DNA of 64,000 nt, from the NCBI RefSeq assembly GCF_000715495.1, contig NZ_JNLX01000006.1:50172-114171 (forward strand), read 5' to 3'. The notes under the pieces were generated by a model. The model saw nothing but the letters and a program-made list of their open reading frames with translations. It ran no database searches and was not told where the DNA came from. Position numbers and translations under genes: made by a program. Shown here piece after piece: positions 15,914 through 24,836 of the stretch (position 1 is its first letter; each line of letters starts with the position of its first letter). The stretch comes from Hymenobacter sp. IS2118. Lineage in GTDB: Bacteria; Bacteroidota; Bacteroidia; Cytophagales; Hymenobacteraceae.

Positions 15914-15992
15914 ACCGGTGAGCGGAAAAGAATTAGCGCGGCCTGGCGCAATTCTTTGGGCCGGATTTTTCGTTCGGCTTGCGGCCACGCGT

Positions 15993-16000
15993 TATCTTTG
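15993..16000 (+). promoter_or_regulatory. -7 promoter element for udk (near-leaderless)
   Basis: TATCTTTG, a full match to TAnnTTTG, ends 6 bases before the ATG at 16007, so the transcript would start at or just before the start codon. Confidence 0.6.
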
Positions 16001-16006
16001 CCTGCT

Positions 16007-16633
16007 ATGCAAACTCCTTATCTTATTGGTATCACCGGCGGCAGCGCTTCTGGCAAAACCACGTTTCTGCGCCGGTTACTGGCGGCGTTTCCCGAAGACC
16101 AGATTTGCCTCATCTCGCAGGACAACTACTACCACCCCCGCGACAAGCAGCTGCGCGACGATAAGGGCGTAGAGAATTTTGACCTGCCCGCCAGCATCGA
16201 CGCCGCGGCCTATGCCAACGATGTGTTGCGCATCAGCCAGGGCCACGAGGTGCGGCGCCAGGAATACACCTTTAACAACGCGGCAGTGGCAGCCAAAGAG
16301 CTGGTGTTCCGGCCGGCGCCCATCGTGGTGGTGGAGGGCATTTTCGTGTTTCACTTCGAGGAAATTGCCCGGCTGCTCGACCTCAAAGTCTACATCGATG
16401 CCCAGGAACACGTGAAGCTGCACCGCCGCATCATCCGCGACCGCGACGAGCGGGGCTACGACCTGGCCGACGTGCTTTACCGCTACACCCACCACGTAGC
16501 GCCTACTTACGAGCAGTTCATCGCGCCCTACAAGCACTACGCCGACATCGTGATTCCCAACAACCGCCACTTCGAGAAAGGCCTGGAAGTGCTGGTGGGC
16601 TTCCTGCAAGGCAAGGTGGTGGCCGGCCGCTAA
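16007..16633 (+). CDS. udk: Uridine kinase
   Basis: 208 residues from ATG 16007. The open frame reaches back to 15956, but a consensus -7 element at 15993-16000 excludes that start. The P-loop is ITGGSASGKTTFLRRL near the N-terminus; SQDNYYHPRDKQ, NFDLPASIDAAAYANDV, VVVEGIFVFH and RRIIRDRDERGYD are uridine-kinase signatures. It phosphorylates uridine (and usually cytidine) in pyrimidine salvage. Length matches the family. A strong terminator 40 bases downstream closes the transcript. Confidence 0.93.
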   Translation: MQTPYLIGITGGSASGKTTFLRRLLAAFPEDQICLISQDNYYHPRDKQLRDDKGVENFDLPASIDAAAYANDVLRISQGHEVRRQEYTFNNAAVAAKELVFRPAPIVVVEGIFVFHFEEIARLLDLKVYIDAQEHVKLHRRIIRDRDERGYDLADVLYRYTHHVAPTYEQFIAPYKHYADIVIPNNRHFEKGLEVLVGFLQGKVVAGR

Positions 16634-16672
16634 GCGCGTCGGCGCTGACTTTATTTGAAGCACAGCCCGGTT

Positions 16673-16710
16673 AAAAAGCACGTCATGCGCCGCCTGACGT
16701 GCTTTTTTTT
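16673..16710 (+). terminator. Terminator of udk
   Basis: Stem AAAAGCACGTCA / TGACGTGCTTTT with a 9-base loop and a T-run of eight. Confidence 0.85.
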
Positions 16711-16733
16711 GTGGCCCACACGTTACCCGTAGC

Positions 16734-17195
16734 ATGTACAGCAAAACAGAAGTAACCCAGCTCCGCCAGGCGTTCTGGACGGCCTTTGGGCAATACATGG
16801 CGCCCGTGCCCTCGGCCGAGGGCGAGACCACCAACTGGATAAACTACAAAACTGGGGTCAAGCACCTGTATTTTCGGATGCAGGCCGACAACCGCCAGGC
16901 CACCATCGCCATCGAGCTGAGCCACCCCGACGCGGGCATCCGGGAGCTGTTCTGGGAGCAGTTGCTGGAGCTGCGCCTGCTGCTGCACGAGGCCCTGGGC
17001 GAGGACTGGACCTGGGAGCCGCACGCGACGGATGCCCACGGCGTGCCGCTCAGCCGCATTTATAGAGAGCTCAAGCCCGTCAACCTGTTCAGCCGGGACG
17101 ACTGGCCGGCGCTGATTTCGTTTTTCAAGCCCCGCATGATGGCGCTGGACGCTTTCTGGGCCGATGCGCAGTACACCTTTGAGGCGCTGAAGTAG
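16734..17195 (+). CDS. DUF4268 domain protein
   Basis: 153 residues beginning MYSKTEVTQLRQAFWTAFGQ, with WINYKTGVKHLYFRM, ELSHPDAGIRELFWEQ and a C-terminal DDWPALISFFKPRMMALD. This matches the DUF4268 family, whose members resemble restriction-endonuclease-fold domains and often occur as small stand-alone proteins in Bacteroidetes. No catalytic motif can be asserted from the sequence. It lies between the udk terminator and its own terminator, so it is monocistronic. Cytoplasmic, no signal or membrane segment. Confidence 0.8.
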   Translation: MYSKTEVTQLRQAFWTAFGQYMAPVPSAEGETTNWINYKTGVKHLYFRMQADNRQATIAIELSHPDAGIRELFWEQLLELRLLLHEALGEDWTWEPHATDAHGVPLSRIYRELKPVNLFSRDDWPALISFFKPRMMALDAFWADAQYTFEALK

Positions 17196-17216
17196 GCCGG
17201 CGCTCCGTTACCGCAA

Positions 17217-17252
17217 CAAAAGCGCCGGCCCTACCAGGGCCGGCGCTTTTGT
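17217..17252 (+). terminator. Terminator after the DUF4268 gene
   Basis: Perfect stem AGCGCCGGCCCT / AGGGCCGGCGCT with a 3-base loop and flanking A and T runs. It can also serve the convergent gene ending at 17291. Confidence 0.85.
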
Positions 17253-17290
17253 TAAGCCCTCACGCCACCACCACCACCGCACCGGTGCCC

Positions 17291-17935
17291 CTACCCCGCG
17301 CTGCCCACGCGGCGGGCACGCTGGTAGCCGCCGAACAGGGCCGGGTTGAGGAGGCGGAACACTTCCATGGGCTTGTCGAGCTCGTACACCTGCTGCATCA
17401 GGGCGCGCAACAGCTCGGACGTGGTTTCGTTGCCCTGGCTGCGCTGGTCGATGAGCACGCTGGTGCTGCGCACGGTGGCGGCAAAGGCCGCGTGCAGCGC
17501 CCGCAGCTGCGCGAGCACGGGCGCCGTGAGGGCGTAGGGCAGCAGGGCCGCAGCCTGGGCATCGGCGGCGTCGAAGAGGGCTTTGGACACATCGCGCAGC
17601 TCCTCGGGCTTCATCTTGCGGAGCTGCCCTTTGCTGAGGGTGGCGCGGGCCAGCAGGGCGGTGTCGGCGGTTTTGGTGGCGATGGAGCGCAACGGCCCCA
17701 GCAGGGCGGGCAGCGCCCCCAGCAGCGCGGCGCGGGCCGTGGTGGCCTGTTCGGTGGTGGGCTTGGTGTTGAGGGGCGCGGCACCCACGGCCGTGGTCAG
17801 CCGCTGGTAGGCCGGGGCAATGTCGGCGGCTTCGGCGGCGGCCACTTCGCTGGCCCCGATGGCGGCGGCGTTTTCGGCGATGAAGGCCACCAGCACGGTG
17901 GTCATGGCGTATTGTTTATCCTCGCGGGCATCCAT
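17291..17935 (-). CDS. Hypothetical Ala-rich helical protein, 214 aa
   Basis: I place the start at ATG 17935 (MDAREDKQYAMTTVLVAF), since the further upstream open frame reads through promoter-like, non-conserved sequence. The protein is rich in Ala, Leu and Thr and appears all-helical, with GQLRKMKPEELRDVSKALFD in the middle. No cysteine motif and no clear signal peptide. I do not recognise a family and its neighbours give no hint of function. Confidence 0.6.
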   Translation of the reverse strand: MDAREDKQYAMTTVLVAFIAENAAAIGASEVAAAEAADIAPAYQRLTTAVGAAPLNTKPTTEQATTARAALLGALPALLGPLRSIATKTADTALLARATLSKGQLRKMKPEELRDVSKALFDAADAQAAALLPYALTAPVLAQLRALHAAFAATVRSTSVLIDQRSQGNETTSELLRALMQQVYELDKPMEVFRLLNPALFGGYQRARRVGSAG

Positions 17936-18395
17936 AAAAAGAAGGGAGAAAACGTGAAACCGGTAGAATGGCCGCCGGCCCTCAAGGTTACTAATTTTTC
18001 GGCAATTGTCGCGCTTAGTACAGCGCCCAACAAAAATTCGATATTTAATTGTGCCGCCTGTGGGCCCGTGCCCTTCTATATTTGACGTAATAACACGCCG
18101 CGCCTCCACCGCGGTACCCACCACCGGGCTTCCTCCACGGCCCATTTTCATCCGCCCGAGTTTTTCTACCGAACTCTTGGCCGCCTGCCCCGCGCAGTGC
18201 TTCCGGCGTTCGTGCACGTTCCTGCACGCTGCTTGTCGGTTTCCGACCCGTAACGTTTTTTCTTCTGGATTGCGGTATTTCCTGGTTTTGGCCACGGAAA
18301 CATCTTGGTGTGCGCTGGGTCTTTTGTGCCCTGCCATTTCTGCCTGCGCTCCATTCATTCCGCTTCTGCTCCACTTCACCATCAACCGTTAAGCA
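17936..18395. other. 460-base intergenic region before the lipoprotein island
   Basis: No convincing gene on either strand. A full TAnnTTTG match, TATATTTG, lies at 18077-18084 on the plus strand, with TTG at 18049-18051 a little farther upstream than usual. If used, the lipoprotein island would have a leader of about 300 bases. Confidence 0.4.
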
Positions 18396-19064
18396 ATGAA
18401 ACCCCTCCATTTCTGCCTGCTGCTAGCCACTGCCGTGGGCGGCTGCCGCAAAGAGCCGGCCGAGTGCCCGCAGCTCACCCGTGCCCCACAGGCCTTTCTC
18501 GACTATTGGTACTTTCCCAAAGGCAGCACCTGGGTCTACCGATTGCAGGGAAGCTTCCCAGCCGTCTACGACACCATGCGCGTGAGCTTTGCCCGCGAAA
18601 GCCACAGCACCCGCTACAGCGACGGGGACAAGCGCGTGCCCTGCGTGCAGGGCTACCAAGCCAGCATCACCCATTCCAACCGCACCTACTTTCCCGGCGC
18701 GGACCAACCCGGAACGGAGTACCTGGCCTCCGACCCGCTTTTTCAAGGAGAAGATTGGGTCATGAACCACACTTCGCAGGTGCAAACCCTGTACTCCCCC
18801 GAAGTCGGATTTGGCTACCCCATCCGCCTAGGGCAGAAGCTGCTTAACCGCCTCACCTTCATCGACACGGCCGCCGTCGTGACCCCCGCCGGCACGTTCG
18901 CCCACTCCGTGCACCTCGTTCCCGACTACGGCAGCAAGGTCGATTCGACGCAGGGCGGCAACTGGATTCGCCACATCTACTACAGCCGCTACGTGGGCAC
19001 CACCAAAGTCATCTACACCAACAACCAAACCTGGGAACTGCTCACCTATAAAATCCCTCGCTAA
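18396..19064 (+). CDS. Putative lipoprotein, paralogue A1
   Basis: 222 residues. The short signal ends in VGGC (Cys near residue 16), a plausible lipobox. The mature part starts ECPQLTRAPQAFLDYWYFPK followed by GSTWVYRL, then an all-beta-looking domain with PAGTFAHSVHLVPDYG and a C-terminal WELLTYKIPR. I do not recognise a named family. It is nearly identical over long stretches to the gene at 20726 (A2) and more distantly related to 19211 and 19994 (B1, B2), which share the ECPQ...YWYFP.GS.WVY and PAGTFN/A.SVHL blocks. Likely a lipid-anchored envelope protein produced by local duplication. Confidence 0.7.
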   Translation: MKPLHFCLLLATAVGGCRKEPAECPQLTRAPQAFLDYWYFPKGSTWVYRLQGSFPAVYDTMRVSFARESHSTRYSDGDKRVPCVQGYQASITHSNRTYFPGADQPGTEYLASDPLFQGEDWVMNHTSQVQTLYSPEVGFGYPIRLGQKLLNRLTFIDTAAVVTPAGTFAHSVHLVPDYGSKVDSTQGGNWIRHIYYSRYVGTTKVIYTNNQTWELLTYKIPR

Positions 19065-19067
19065 ACC

Positions 19068-19214
19068 ATGAAACACTTCTTCAGCGCCGACGCACCATTT
19101 CGCGCGCTTCAGCGGAACCCAGTCGAGACCCACACTATATATTTTTTTCTCCCTGGTGCTTATATGCCTTACTGGTTTTCTTTCTTGTCTCAACCCTACC
19201 CGTCCACGCCATGA
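19068..19214 (+). pseudogene. Remnant of the duplicated metalloprotease start (MKHFFS...)
   Basis: Three bases after the A1 stop comes ACC-ATG-AAA-CAC-TTC, matching ACC-ATA-AAA-CAC-TTC after the A2 stop, where it begins the metalloprotease signal peptide. Here the likeness ends after about six codons. The frame runs for 48 residues with no signal-peptide character and overlaps the B1 start. It looks like the truncated end of a duplicated A-plus-protease block rather than a functional gene. Confidence 0.45.
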
Positions 19215-19909
19215 AACGACTTTCTTATTTCCTTCATCTGCTGCTCCTTACAGTCCTCACCAGCGCCAGCAGCTGCGACAAAAACAGTCCGCCGCCCGCC
19301 GAATGCCCGCAGGTGCGCCGGGCCCCGGCCGAATTTCTGGCTTATTGGTATTTTCCCACGGGCTCCTATTGGGTTTATCACAAGCGCGGCGCTAACCCTG
19401 CGGAGGTGGACACAGTCACCGTCATCGGCACGGAGGTGCGCGTGTTCCAGCCCGGTTTCAATACCTACGGCCTGCCCACCTGCACCGAGTTGTACGACTA
19501 CGCCCTCCAGCACTCCAACCGCCGCTACTTCCCCGGCACCAGCTCCAACAATGGCTTCCGCGGCCTGGAGTCGCTTCAGACACAGGAAGAAGGCGGCCAG
19601 TGGTTCGTCACCCAGGAAAGCCGGGCGGCGAACCTGTCGCCCCTCGGGTTTTTGTGGTCCTACCCGCAACGACCCGTGGGCCAGCCCATCGCCAACCAGG
19701 GCCCCATCCTGCTCGACACGCTGCCCGTGCGCGTACCCGCCGGCACCTTCAACCGCTCGGTGCATCTGCGCATCCCCTTCCTAGACGACTCTGCACGGGT
19801 GGACTATCTGTACTCCTATCACCTCACACGGGGCATTGGCACCACGCGCCGGGTATACGCCAACCTCGGCACCTGGGAGCTGACCAGCTACTACCTCGCT
19901 CCCAAATAA
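19211..19909 (+). CDS. Putative lipoprotein, paralogue B1
   Basis: 232 residues. The hydrophobic signal (YFLHLLLLTVLTSASSC) ends at a cysteine near residue 21, giving a likely lipid anchor. The mature part has AECPQVRRAPAEFLAYWYFP, GSYWVYHKRGANPAEVDTVT, VFQPGFNTYGLPTCTELYDY and PAGTFNRSVHLRIPF, ending WELTSYYLAPK. B2 at 19994 is its closest relative; A1 and A2 are more diverged members of the same family. Function unknown; a secreted-surface or nutrient-related role is only a guess. Confidence 0.7.
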   Translation: MKRLSYFLHLLLLTVLTSASSCDKNSPPPAECPQVRRAPAEFLAYWYFPTGSYWVYHKRGANPAEVDTVTVIGTEVRVFQPGFNTYGLPTCTELYDYALQHSNRRYFPGTSSNNGFRGLESLQTQEEGGQWFVTQESRAANLSPLGFLWSYPQRPVGQPIANQGPILLDTLPVRVPAGTFNRSVHLRIPFLDDSARVDYLYSYHLTRGIGTTRRVYANLGTWELTSYYLAPK

Positions 19910-19993
19910 CTCGCCGCTGGCCGGGCGAACGCAGATGGAATTGGTTTACTGACGCGGCTTTTTGACGCGCCTCCTTTCATTACTTAAATAATC

Positions 19994-20686
19994 ATGAGAC
20001 TACTTCCTTGCTCCCTCTATCTGTTGCTCATTGCCGTGCTCACCAGCGCCAGCAACTGCGACAAAAGCAGTCCGCCCGCCTCCGAGTGCCCACAGGTGCG
20101 CCGGGCCCCGGCCGAATTTCTGGCTTATTGGTATTTTCCCATGGGCTCCTACTGGGTTTATCACAAGCGCGGCGCTAACCCCACGGAGGTGGACACGGTC
20201 ACCGTCATCGGCACGGAGGTGCGCGTGTTCCAGCCCGGTTCCAATACCTACGGCCTGCCCACCTGCGTCGAACTTTACGACTACGCCCTTTGGCACTCCA
20301 ACCGCCGCTACTTCCGCGGCTATAGCTCGTTCAACGACTTCCGCGGCCTGGAATCTTTCGAAACTCAGGAGGAAGGCGGCCAGTGGTTCGTTACGCAGAA
20401 TGCGCAGAACATGTACGACATAGGCTTTTTATGGTCCTACCCGCAACGTCCAGTCGGGCAGTCCATCGCTAACCGGGGTCCCATCCTGCTCGACACGCTG
20501 CCCGTGCGCGTACCCGCCGGCACCTTCAACCGCTCGGTGCACCTGCGAGTGAACGCCGTTCACGACTCCACGCAAGGCCCCTTTGTGCGCTCCTACCACC
20601 TTACGCGGGGCATTGGCACCACGCGCCGAGTGTATGCCAACCTCGGCACTTGGGAGCTGACCAGCTACTACCTCGCTCCCCAATAA
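19994..20686 (+). CDS. Putative lipoprotein, paralogue B2
   Basis: 230 residues, very close to B1 along nearly the whole length (same YWYFP.GSYWVYHKRGANP, GTEVRVFQPGSNTYGLPTC and PAGTFNRSVHLR blocks, and the same WELTSYYLAP ending). Signal LLLIAVLTSASNC precedes the lipobox cysteine. Differences concentrate in the segment after QWFVTQ, suggesting relaxed or diversifying change there. It lies 84 bases after B1 and 39 bases before A2, consistent with one transcript. Confidence 0.7.
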   Translation: MRLLPCSLYLLLIAVLTSASNCDKSSPPASECPQVRRAPAEFLAYWYFPMGSYWVYHKRGANPTEVDTVTVIGTEVRVFQPGSNTYGLPTCVELYDYALWHSNRRYFRGYSSFNDFRGLESFETQEEGGQWFVTQNAQNMYDIGFLWSYPQRPVGQSIANRGPILLDTLPVRVPAGTFNRSVHLRVNAVHDSTQGPFVRSYHLTRGIGTTRRVYANLGTWELTSYYLAPQ

Positions 20687-20725
20687 CTCATTTTTCTTTT
20701 CTCCTAACCCTTTTACCACACGTGC

Positions 20726-21388
20726 ATGAAAAGACTTTTCCTATTGCTGCTGGCCACCGCGCTGAGTAGCTGCCGCAAACAGCCGGCCGAGTGCCCGCAG
20801 CTCACCCGTGCCCCGCAGGCCTTTCTCGACTACTGGTACTTTCCCAAAGGCAGCACCTGGGTCTACCAGCTACGTGGCACCAGCCCGGCCGTCTACGACA
20901 CCATGCGCGTGAGCTTTGCCCGCGAAAGCCACAGCACCCGCTACAGCGACGGGGACAAGCGCGTGCCCTGCGTGCAGGGCTACCAAGCCAGCGTCACCCA
21001 TTCCAACCGCACCTACTTTCCCGGCGCCGGGGGGCTGGGAACGGAGTACCTCGCCTCCGACCCGCTTTTTCGCGGCGAAGACTGGGTCCTGACCCATACC
21101 TCATCGGTGGGGACGCTGTACTCGCCCGAGGTCGGATTTGGCTACCCCATCCGCCTGGGGCAGAAGCTGCTCGACCGCCTCACTTTCGCCGACACGGCCG
21201 CCGTGACCACCCCCGCCGGCACGTTCGCCCACTCCGTGCACCTCATTCCCGACTACGGTAGCAAGGTCGATTCCACTAAAAGAAACTGGATTCGCCACCT
21301 CTACTACAGCCGCTACGTCGGCACCACCAAAGTCGTCTACACCAACAACCAAACCTGGGAGCTACTCACCTATAAAATCCCTCGCTGA
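20726..21388 (+). CDS. Putative lipoprotein, paralogue A2
   Basis: 220 residues, nearly identical to A1 in the mature region (ECPQLTRAPQAFLDYWYFPK, VRVSFARESHSTRYSDGDK-like block, GYPIRLGQKLLDRLTFADTA, WELLTYKIPR). The signal MKRLFLLLLATALSSC gives a clear lipobox cysteine. The stop is followed after 3 bases by the ATA-initiated metalloprotease frame, so the two are tightly linked. Its pairing with the protease may be the ancestral arrangement, with A1 a copy. Confidence 0.7.
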   Translation: MKRLFLLLLATALSSCRKQPAECPQLTRAPQAFLDYWYFPKGSTWVYQLRGTSPAVYDTMRVSFARESHSTRYSDGDKRVPCVQGYQASVTHSNRTYFPGAGGLGTEYLASDPLFRGEDWVLTHTSSVGTLYSPEVGFGYPIRLGQKLLDRLTFADTAAVTTPAGTFAHSVHLIPDYGSKVDSTKRNWIRHLYYSRYVGTTKVVYTNNQTWELLTYKIPR

Positions 21389-21391
21389 ACC

Positions 21392-24300
21392 ATAAAACAC
21401 TTCTACTCTTTCCTCTTCCTCCTGCTTGGCCTAAACCTAACGGGCTACGCGCAGGCAACCAACACCGACACGACGCAAGCCGAGTTTAAATCGCTGCGGA
21501 TGCGTTTTCAGTCGTACGAGACCACGCAGCTGAGTGGGCAGCTGAGCCTACAGCTTGAAGTGCTGCCGCAAGCCGGACAAGCGCAGTTCGCATTGGTTGC
21601 GGCCAAGTCCTCCGTTTCTTACCTGTTACAAGCGGCACTGGCTGACCAGCCCGCTTATCGGTCCTTGTCAGCCAGTGCCGCCACTACCGTTTCCATTCGG
21701 CTCAACTACTCCCCGGCGCAGCTGCCGTATTATCCGGTTCGGGTTACGGCCACGCTTGCGACGATGCGAGACGGCGCGAATACTTTAATCAACCACGACT
21801 GTTACGTTTACTTCACGCCCTATGGCAGCGCCGAAATATGGGACGTAGCCGATTACGCCCGCCTGCGGCGCTCCTGGCTGGTGGGCAATGAGGCCACCGC
21901 CCCCGCCCGGCTCAGTGTGCCCCGCAGCGCGATACCCGTATCCAACATCGGGGCCAATGAGGAGGCCGGCCCGCAAGATTATATCGGGATGCGCTTCGTG
22001 GAGGGCCTCGCCTACGCCGTGCCTATGCGCTATGCTTCGCCTACGAACTCGGAAAATGCCCCGCCGACGGACCCACTGGCCCGCGACGGGTGTGGCTTGG
22101 GCCAGCGGCGCTACCGGGGCCGGATTCAGAACGTGCGCGTTTTTACCATGCACGAGCGTGACGGCGACGGCCAACAGGTGCCGATTTTCTTAAAAAATGC
22201 GCGGGTGCGGGTTATGCGCAGCGTGGACGTCGGGCCGGACATGACCATTAAGCAGCTGTACACCGATGACCAGGGCTTCGTAATTGAGAATGGTAGCCGC
22301 GTGGTAGAGTTCGACCACTGCTCCATCAACACCAGTAAAATTCAGGTGTACCTGTCCGTTGAGTTGATTGACAGCCCCGAGAAGGTGCGGATTAAGCGGT
22401 CCGGCGCCTGGTACAGCTGGACCCGGATTGAAACCGGCCGGCAGCAGCTCAGCTACAGCAGCACCCGCCAAACGCTCAACTTCGGAACCGCAGTGGGTGG
22501 CAACCGGGAAATCTCGCTCGACCCCAACAGCGCGGGGCGCACCTTTACCTGGATTAAATGGTCGAAGCAGCTTTTGCAGCAGGAGCTGGGAGCCGCGGCC
22601 AATTTCACCTCCACCCTGGCGATTAAGATTGAAGACCCTGGCGAAGGCGCCTATTACGACCGCTTCACGCGCAACATTCATTTTGAGACAGATGTGCTCC
22701 AATCTGAAGAAACGGCAATGCATGAGTTTGGCCACTTTGCCATGCATGAAATGCAAAGGAGCCGGTGGCTGAGCGAAACAGGAGGTGAACATTTTTTGGT
22801 GCGTAACAATAAGCATCCGAACACGACCATCACCGAAGGCTTCGCTGGTGCATTCTCCTACATAATGGACGAAATGACATCCAGCGTCCTTGACCAGGAA
22901 TCTGGGAGAGGCGAAAGTGGAAACGGGTATCATGGAAGGCGCAGAACCCAACTATACTTGGCTGCAAGCACTGGTTTTGACCGAAATCTGGACTTGAACC
23001 ACCCGTTCGTTTCCGAAGATATTTTTGCCCGGACCCTGCTGGACTTGTGGGACGGACCCAGTAATTATGCCCGGTTTAATAATACGACTCTCGATGATTA
23101 CACCGACGGCGGCAACGACACCTTTGAAATGCCGCTCGTGGAATTGTTCCGGCCCTTTTATACCAGCCTGATTCCCGACCCGGTACGATTCTACAACAAC
23201 CTGCTGCTGGAAAATACGGGCGCCAACGCCGCCCGCAATGCGCAGCTGCGCGACCTCTGGCACTACAACTTTTCCGCAACGGCCTATAACGTAGCGGACT
23301 TTACCATCCTGGGCACGGACGAAATCGGCGGCTCCCGCCTGATTACCCACGACCGGGACGATTACACCGGGTTGTTTAATAATGGGGTTTTCGACAAGGT
23401 CGAAACCTATTCGTACCAGTACATCGGCACCGACATCGGGGTACTTAACGGCCCCCTTGATTCCTATAACCTGACCACCTACATACAGGACGTTTACGAT
23501 ACGGCGGGCCGTTTCATCAGCCGTGAAACCAAAAACGCCAACGGCGTGACGCTGACCGACCCACTGCGCATCACGAATGGGGCCGAGTTAGGCCTCCACA
23601 GCGGCGCGCAGCCGCGGTGGTACAACCAATCGAGCGGCCTGACCCGCTACACCAAGCGCACCGAACACTTGCTAATCGCGCTACGGGCTCAGGGCCGCCT
23701 CACGGTAGGCAAAGACAGCCGGCTAACCGTCGGCGCGGCGGCTCCCTACCAAACCACGGAGGTGAGTTTCTACGCCGGCACCTACCTGGTGGTGGAGGAC
23801 GGGGCCACCCTCACCATCGCGGCAAATTCCACGCTCAGCATCGGGGCTGATGCCACCCTGCTCGTGCGCAACGGCGGCAACGTCGTTGTCGATGGCGAGC
23901 TGCTTATTCGCGGGGGCGGCCACATCTGCATCGAGCAGGGCGGCAACGTCCGGCTCAGCACCAGCAGCCGGATATATGTAGATGCCAACGCGCGCATGGG
24001 CGTTCCGCCCGGCCTCAACCTACCCACCACCCTGGCGTGCACCAACGAGGTAGCCGCCTGCGGCCGGGTCGAAATCCTGAACAGCGGCGTGCGCAACACG
24101 AGCGGGAGCAGCGAAGCTTTGCGCTTCGATGGCAACGACGTGGTTGCTATCCCCAACACCAACTCGTATGTCAACGAGCTGGGCCAGGTCTTTGGCATCG
24201 AAGCTTACCTGCGGGCCGATAACCTGAGCGCGCCCAGTGCCCAAACCATTTTTTCGAGCCGGCAGCGGGCAACCAGTGGCACCGCAACCTACACTGGGGT

Positions 24301-24790
24301 GCTTTTTTCCCTCTACGGGGGCCGGCTGCTGTTGCAGCTGGACGGCCGCAACTACTATTCTGATAACACGATGCTGCCCAACGACAACGGCTGCCACCAC
24401 GTGGCCGTGACCCGCGACGCCAAGGGCCGGGCCGGCCTTTTCGTGCAGTACACCTACCTCGGCGCCGGCAAGGGCGGCGGCTACTTCCTCAGCATTCCCG
24501 CCACGAACTGGAAACCCAATCCAGTAGAGGCAGTTCGCATCGCCACCGATAGCCTGCTCGTCGAAGAAGGCAAGACCTATGCGTTTAAAAACACCAAAGG
24601 CAGCCCCCGAGCGTCTTGCTCTTTTGACGCGCGGTATGCCAAACTCGACCAGGACCCCGGCGAGCTGACCATCACACGCTTCGACCCCTCCCAACGCATT
24701 CTCTCCGGCCGTTTCCATTTCGTGGGCACCGATAAATCTACCGGCAAGCAGGTCCGCGTCACCGACGGGCGCTTCGACATTCGCTTCTAA
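21392..24790 (+). CDS. Secreted HExxH metalloprotease-like protein with chimeric C-terminus
   Basis: The first ATG is at 21500, but the frame upstream encodes a textbook signal peptide, KHFYSFLFLLLGLNLTGYAQ, preceded by ATA at 21392 where ATG is expected; I take that as the start. About 1130 residues. MHEFGHFAMHE (HExxH near residue 444) and TEGFAGAFSY about 35 residues later look like zinc ligands of a gluzincin-type protease. A Gly/Thr-rich beta-helical region (LTVEDGATLTI-like) follows, then a LamG-type domain from LRFDGNDVVAIPNTNS that breaks off at HHVAVTRDAKGR. The remaining ~120 residues are those of the DUF6252 lipoprotein encoded next (GLFVQYTYLGAGKGGGYF through VTDGRFDIRF). This indicates a recombination fusion that probably removed the native end, such as a type IX sorting domain. 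Confidence 0.75.
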   Translation: MKHFYSFLFLLLGLNLTGYAQATNTDTTQAEFKSLRMRFQSYETTQLSGQLSLQLEVLPQAGQAQFALVAAKSSVSYLLQAALADQPAYRSLSASAATTVSIRLNYSPAQLPYYPVRVTATLATMRDGANTLINHDCYVYFTPYGSAEIWDVADYARLRRSWLVGNEATAPARLSVPRSAIPVSNIGANEEAGPQDYIGMRFVEGLAYAVPMRYASPTNSENAPPTDPLARDGCGLGQRRYRGRIQNVRVFTMHERDGDGQQVPIFLKNARVRVMRSVDVGPDMTIKQLYTDDQGFVIENGSRVVEFDHCSINTSKIQVYLSVELIDSPEKVRIKRSGAWYSWTRIETGRQQLSYSSTRQTLNFGTAVGGNREISLDPNSAGRTFTWIKWSKQLLQQELGAAANFTSTLAIKIEDPGEGAYYDRFTRNIHFETDVLQSEETAMHEFGHFAMHEMQRSRWLSETGGEHFLVRNNKHPNTTITEGFAGAFSYIMDEMTSSVLDQESGRGESGNGYHGRRRTQLYLAASTGFDRNLDLNHPFVSEDIFARTLLDLWDGPSNYARFNNTTLDDYTDGGNDTFEMPLVELFRPFYTSLIPDPVRFYNNLLLENTGANAARNAQLRDLWHYNFSATAYNVADFTILGTDEIGGSRLITHDRDDYTGLFNNGVFDKVETYSYQYIGTDIGVLNGPLDSYNLTTYIQDVYDTAGRFISRETKNANGVTLTDPLRITNGAELGLHSGAQPRWYNQSSGLTRYTKRTEHLLIALRAQGRLTVGKDSRLTVGAAAPYQTTEVSFYAGTYLVVEDGATLTIAANSTLSIGADATLLVRNGGNVVVDGELLIRGGGHICIEQGGNVRLSTSSRIYVDANARMGVPPGLNLPTTLACTNEVAACGRVEILNSGVRNTSGSSEALRFDGNDVVAIPNTNSYVNELGQVFGIEAYLRADNLSAPSAQTIFSSRQRATSGTATYTGVLFSLYGGRLLLQLDGRNYYSDNTMLPNDNGCHHVAVTRDAKGRAGLFVQYTYLGAGKGGGYFLSIPATNWKPNPVEAVRIATDSLLVEEGKTYAFKNTKGSPRASCSFDARYAKLDQDPGELTITRFDPSQRILSGRFHFVGTDKSTGKQVRVTDGRFDIRF

Positions 24791-24836
24791 GCTTTCCTTT
24801 TGCTCATTTTTCCACCTTCTTTCCCCCCCTCTTCCC

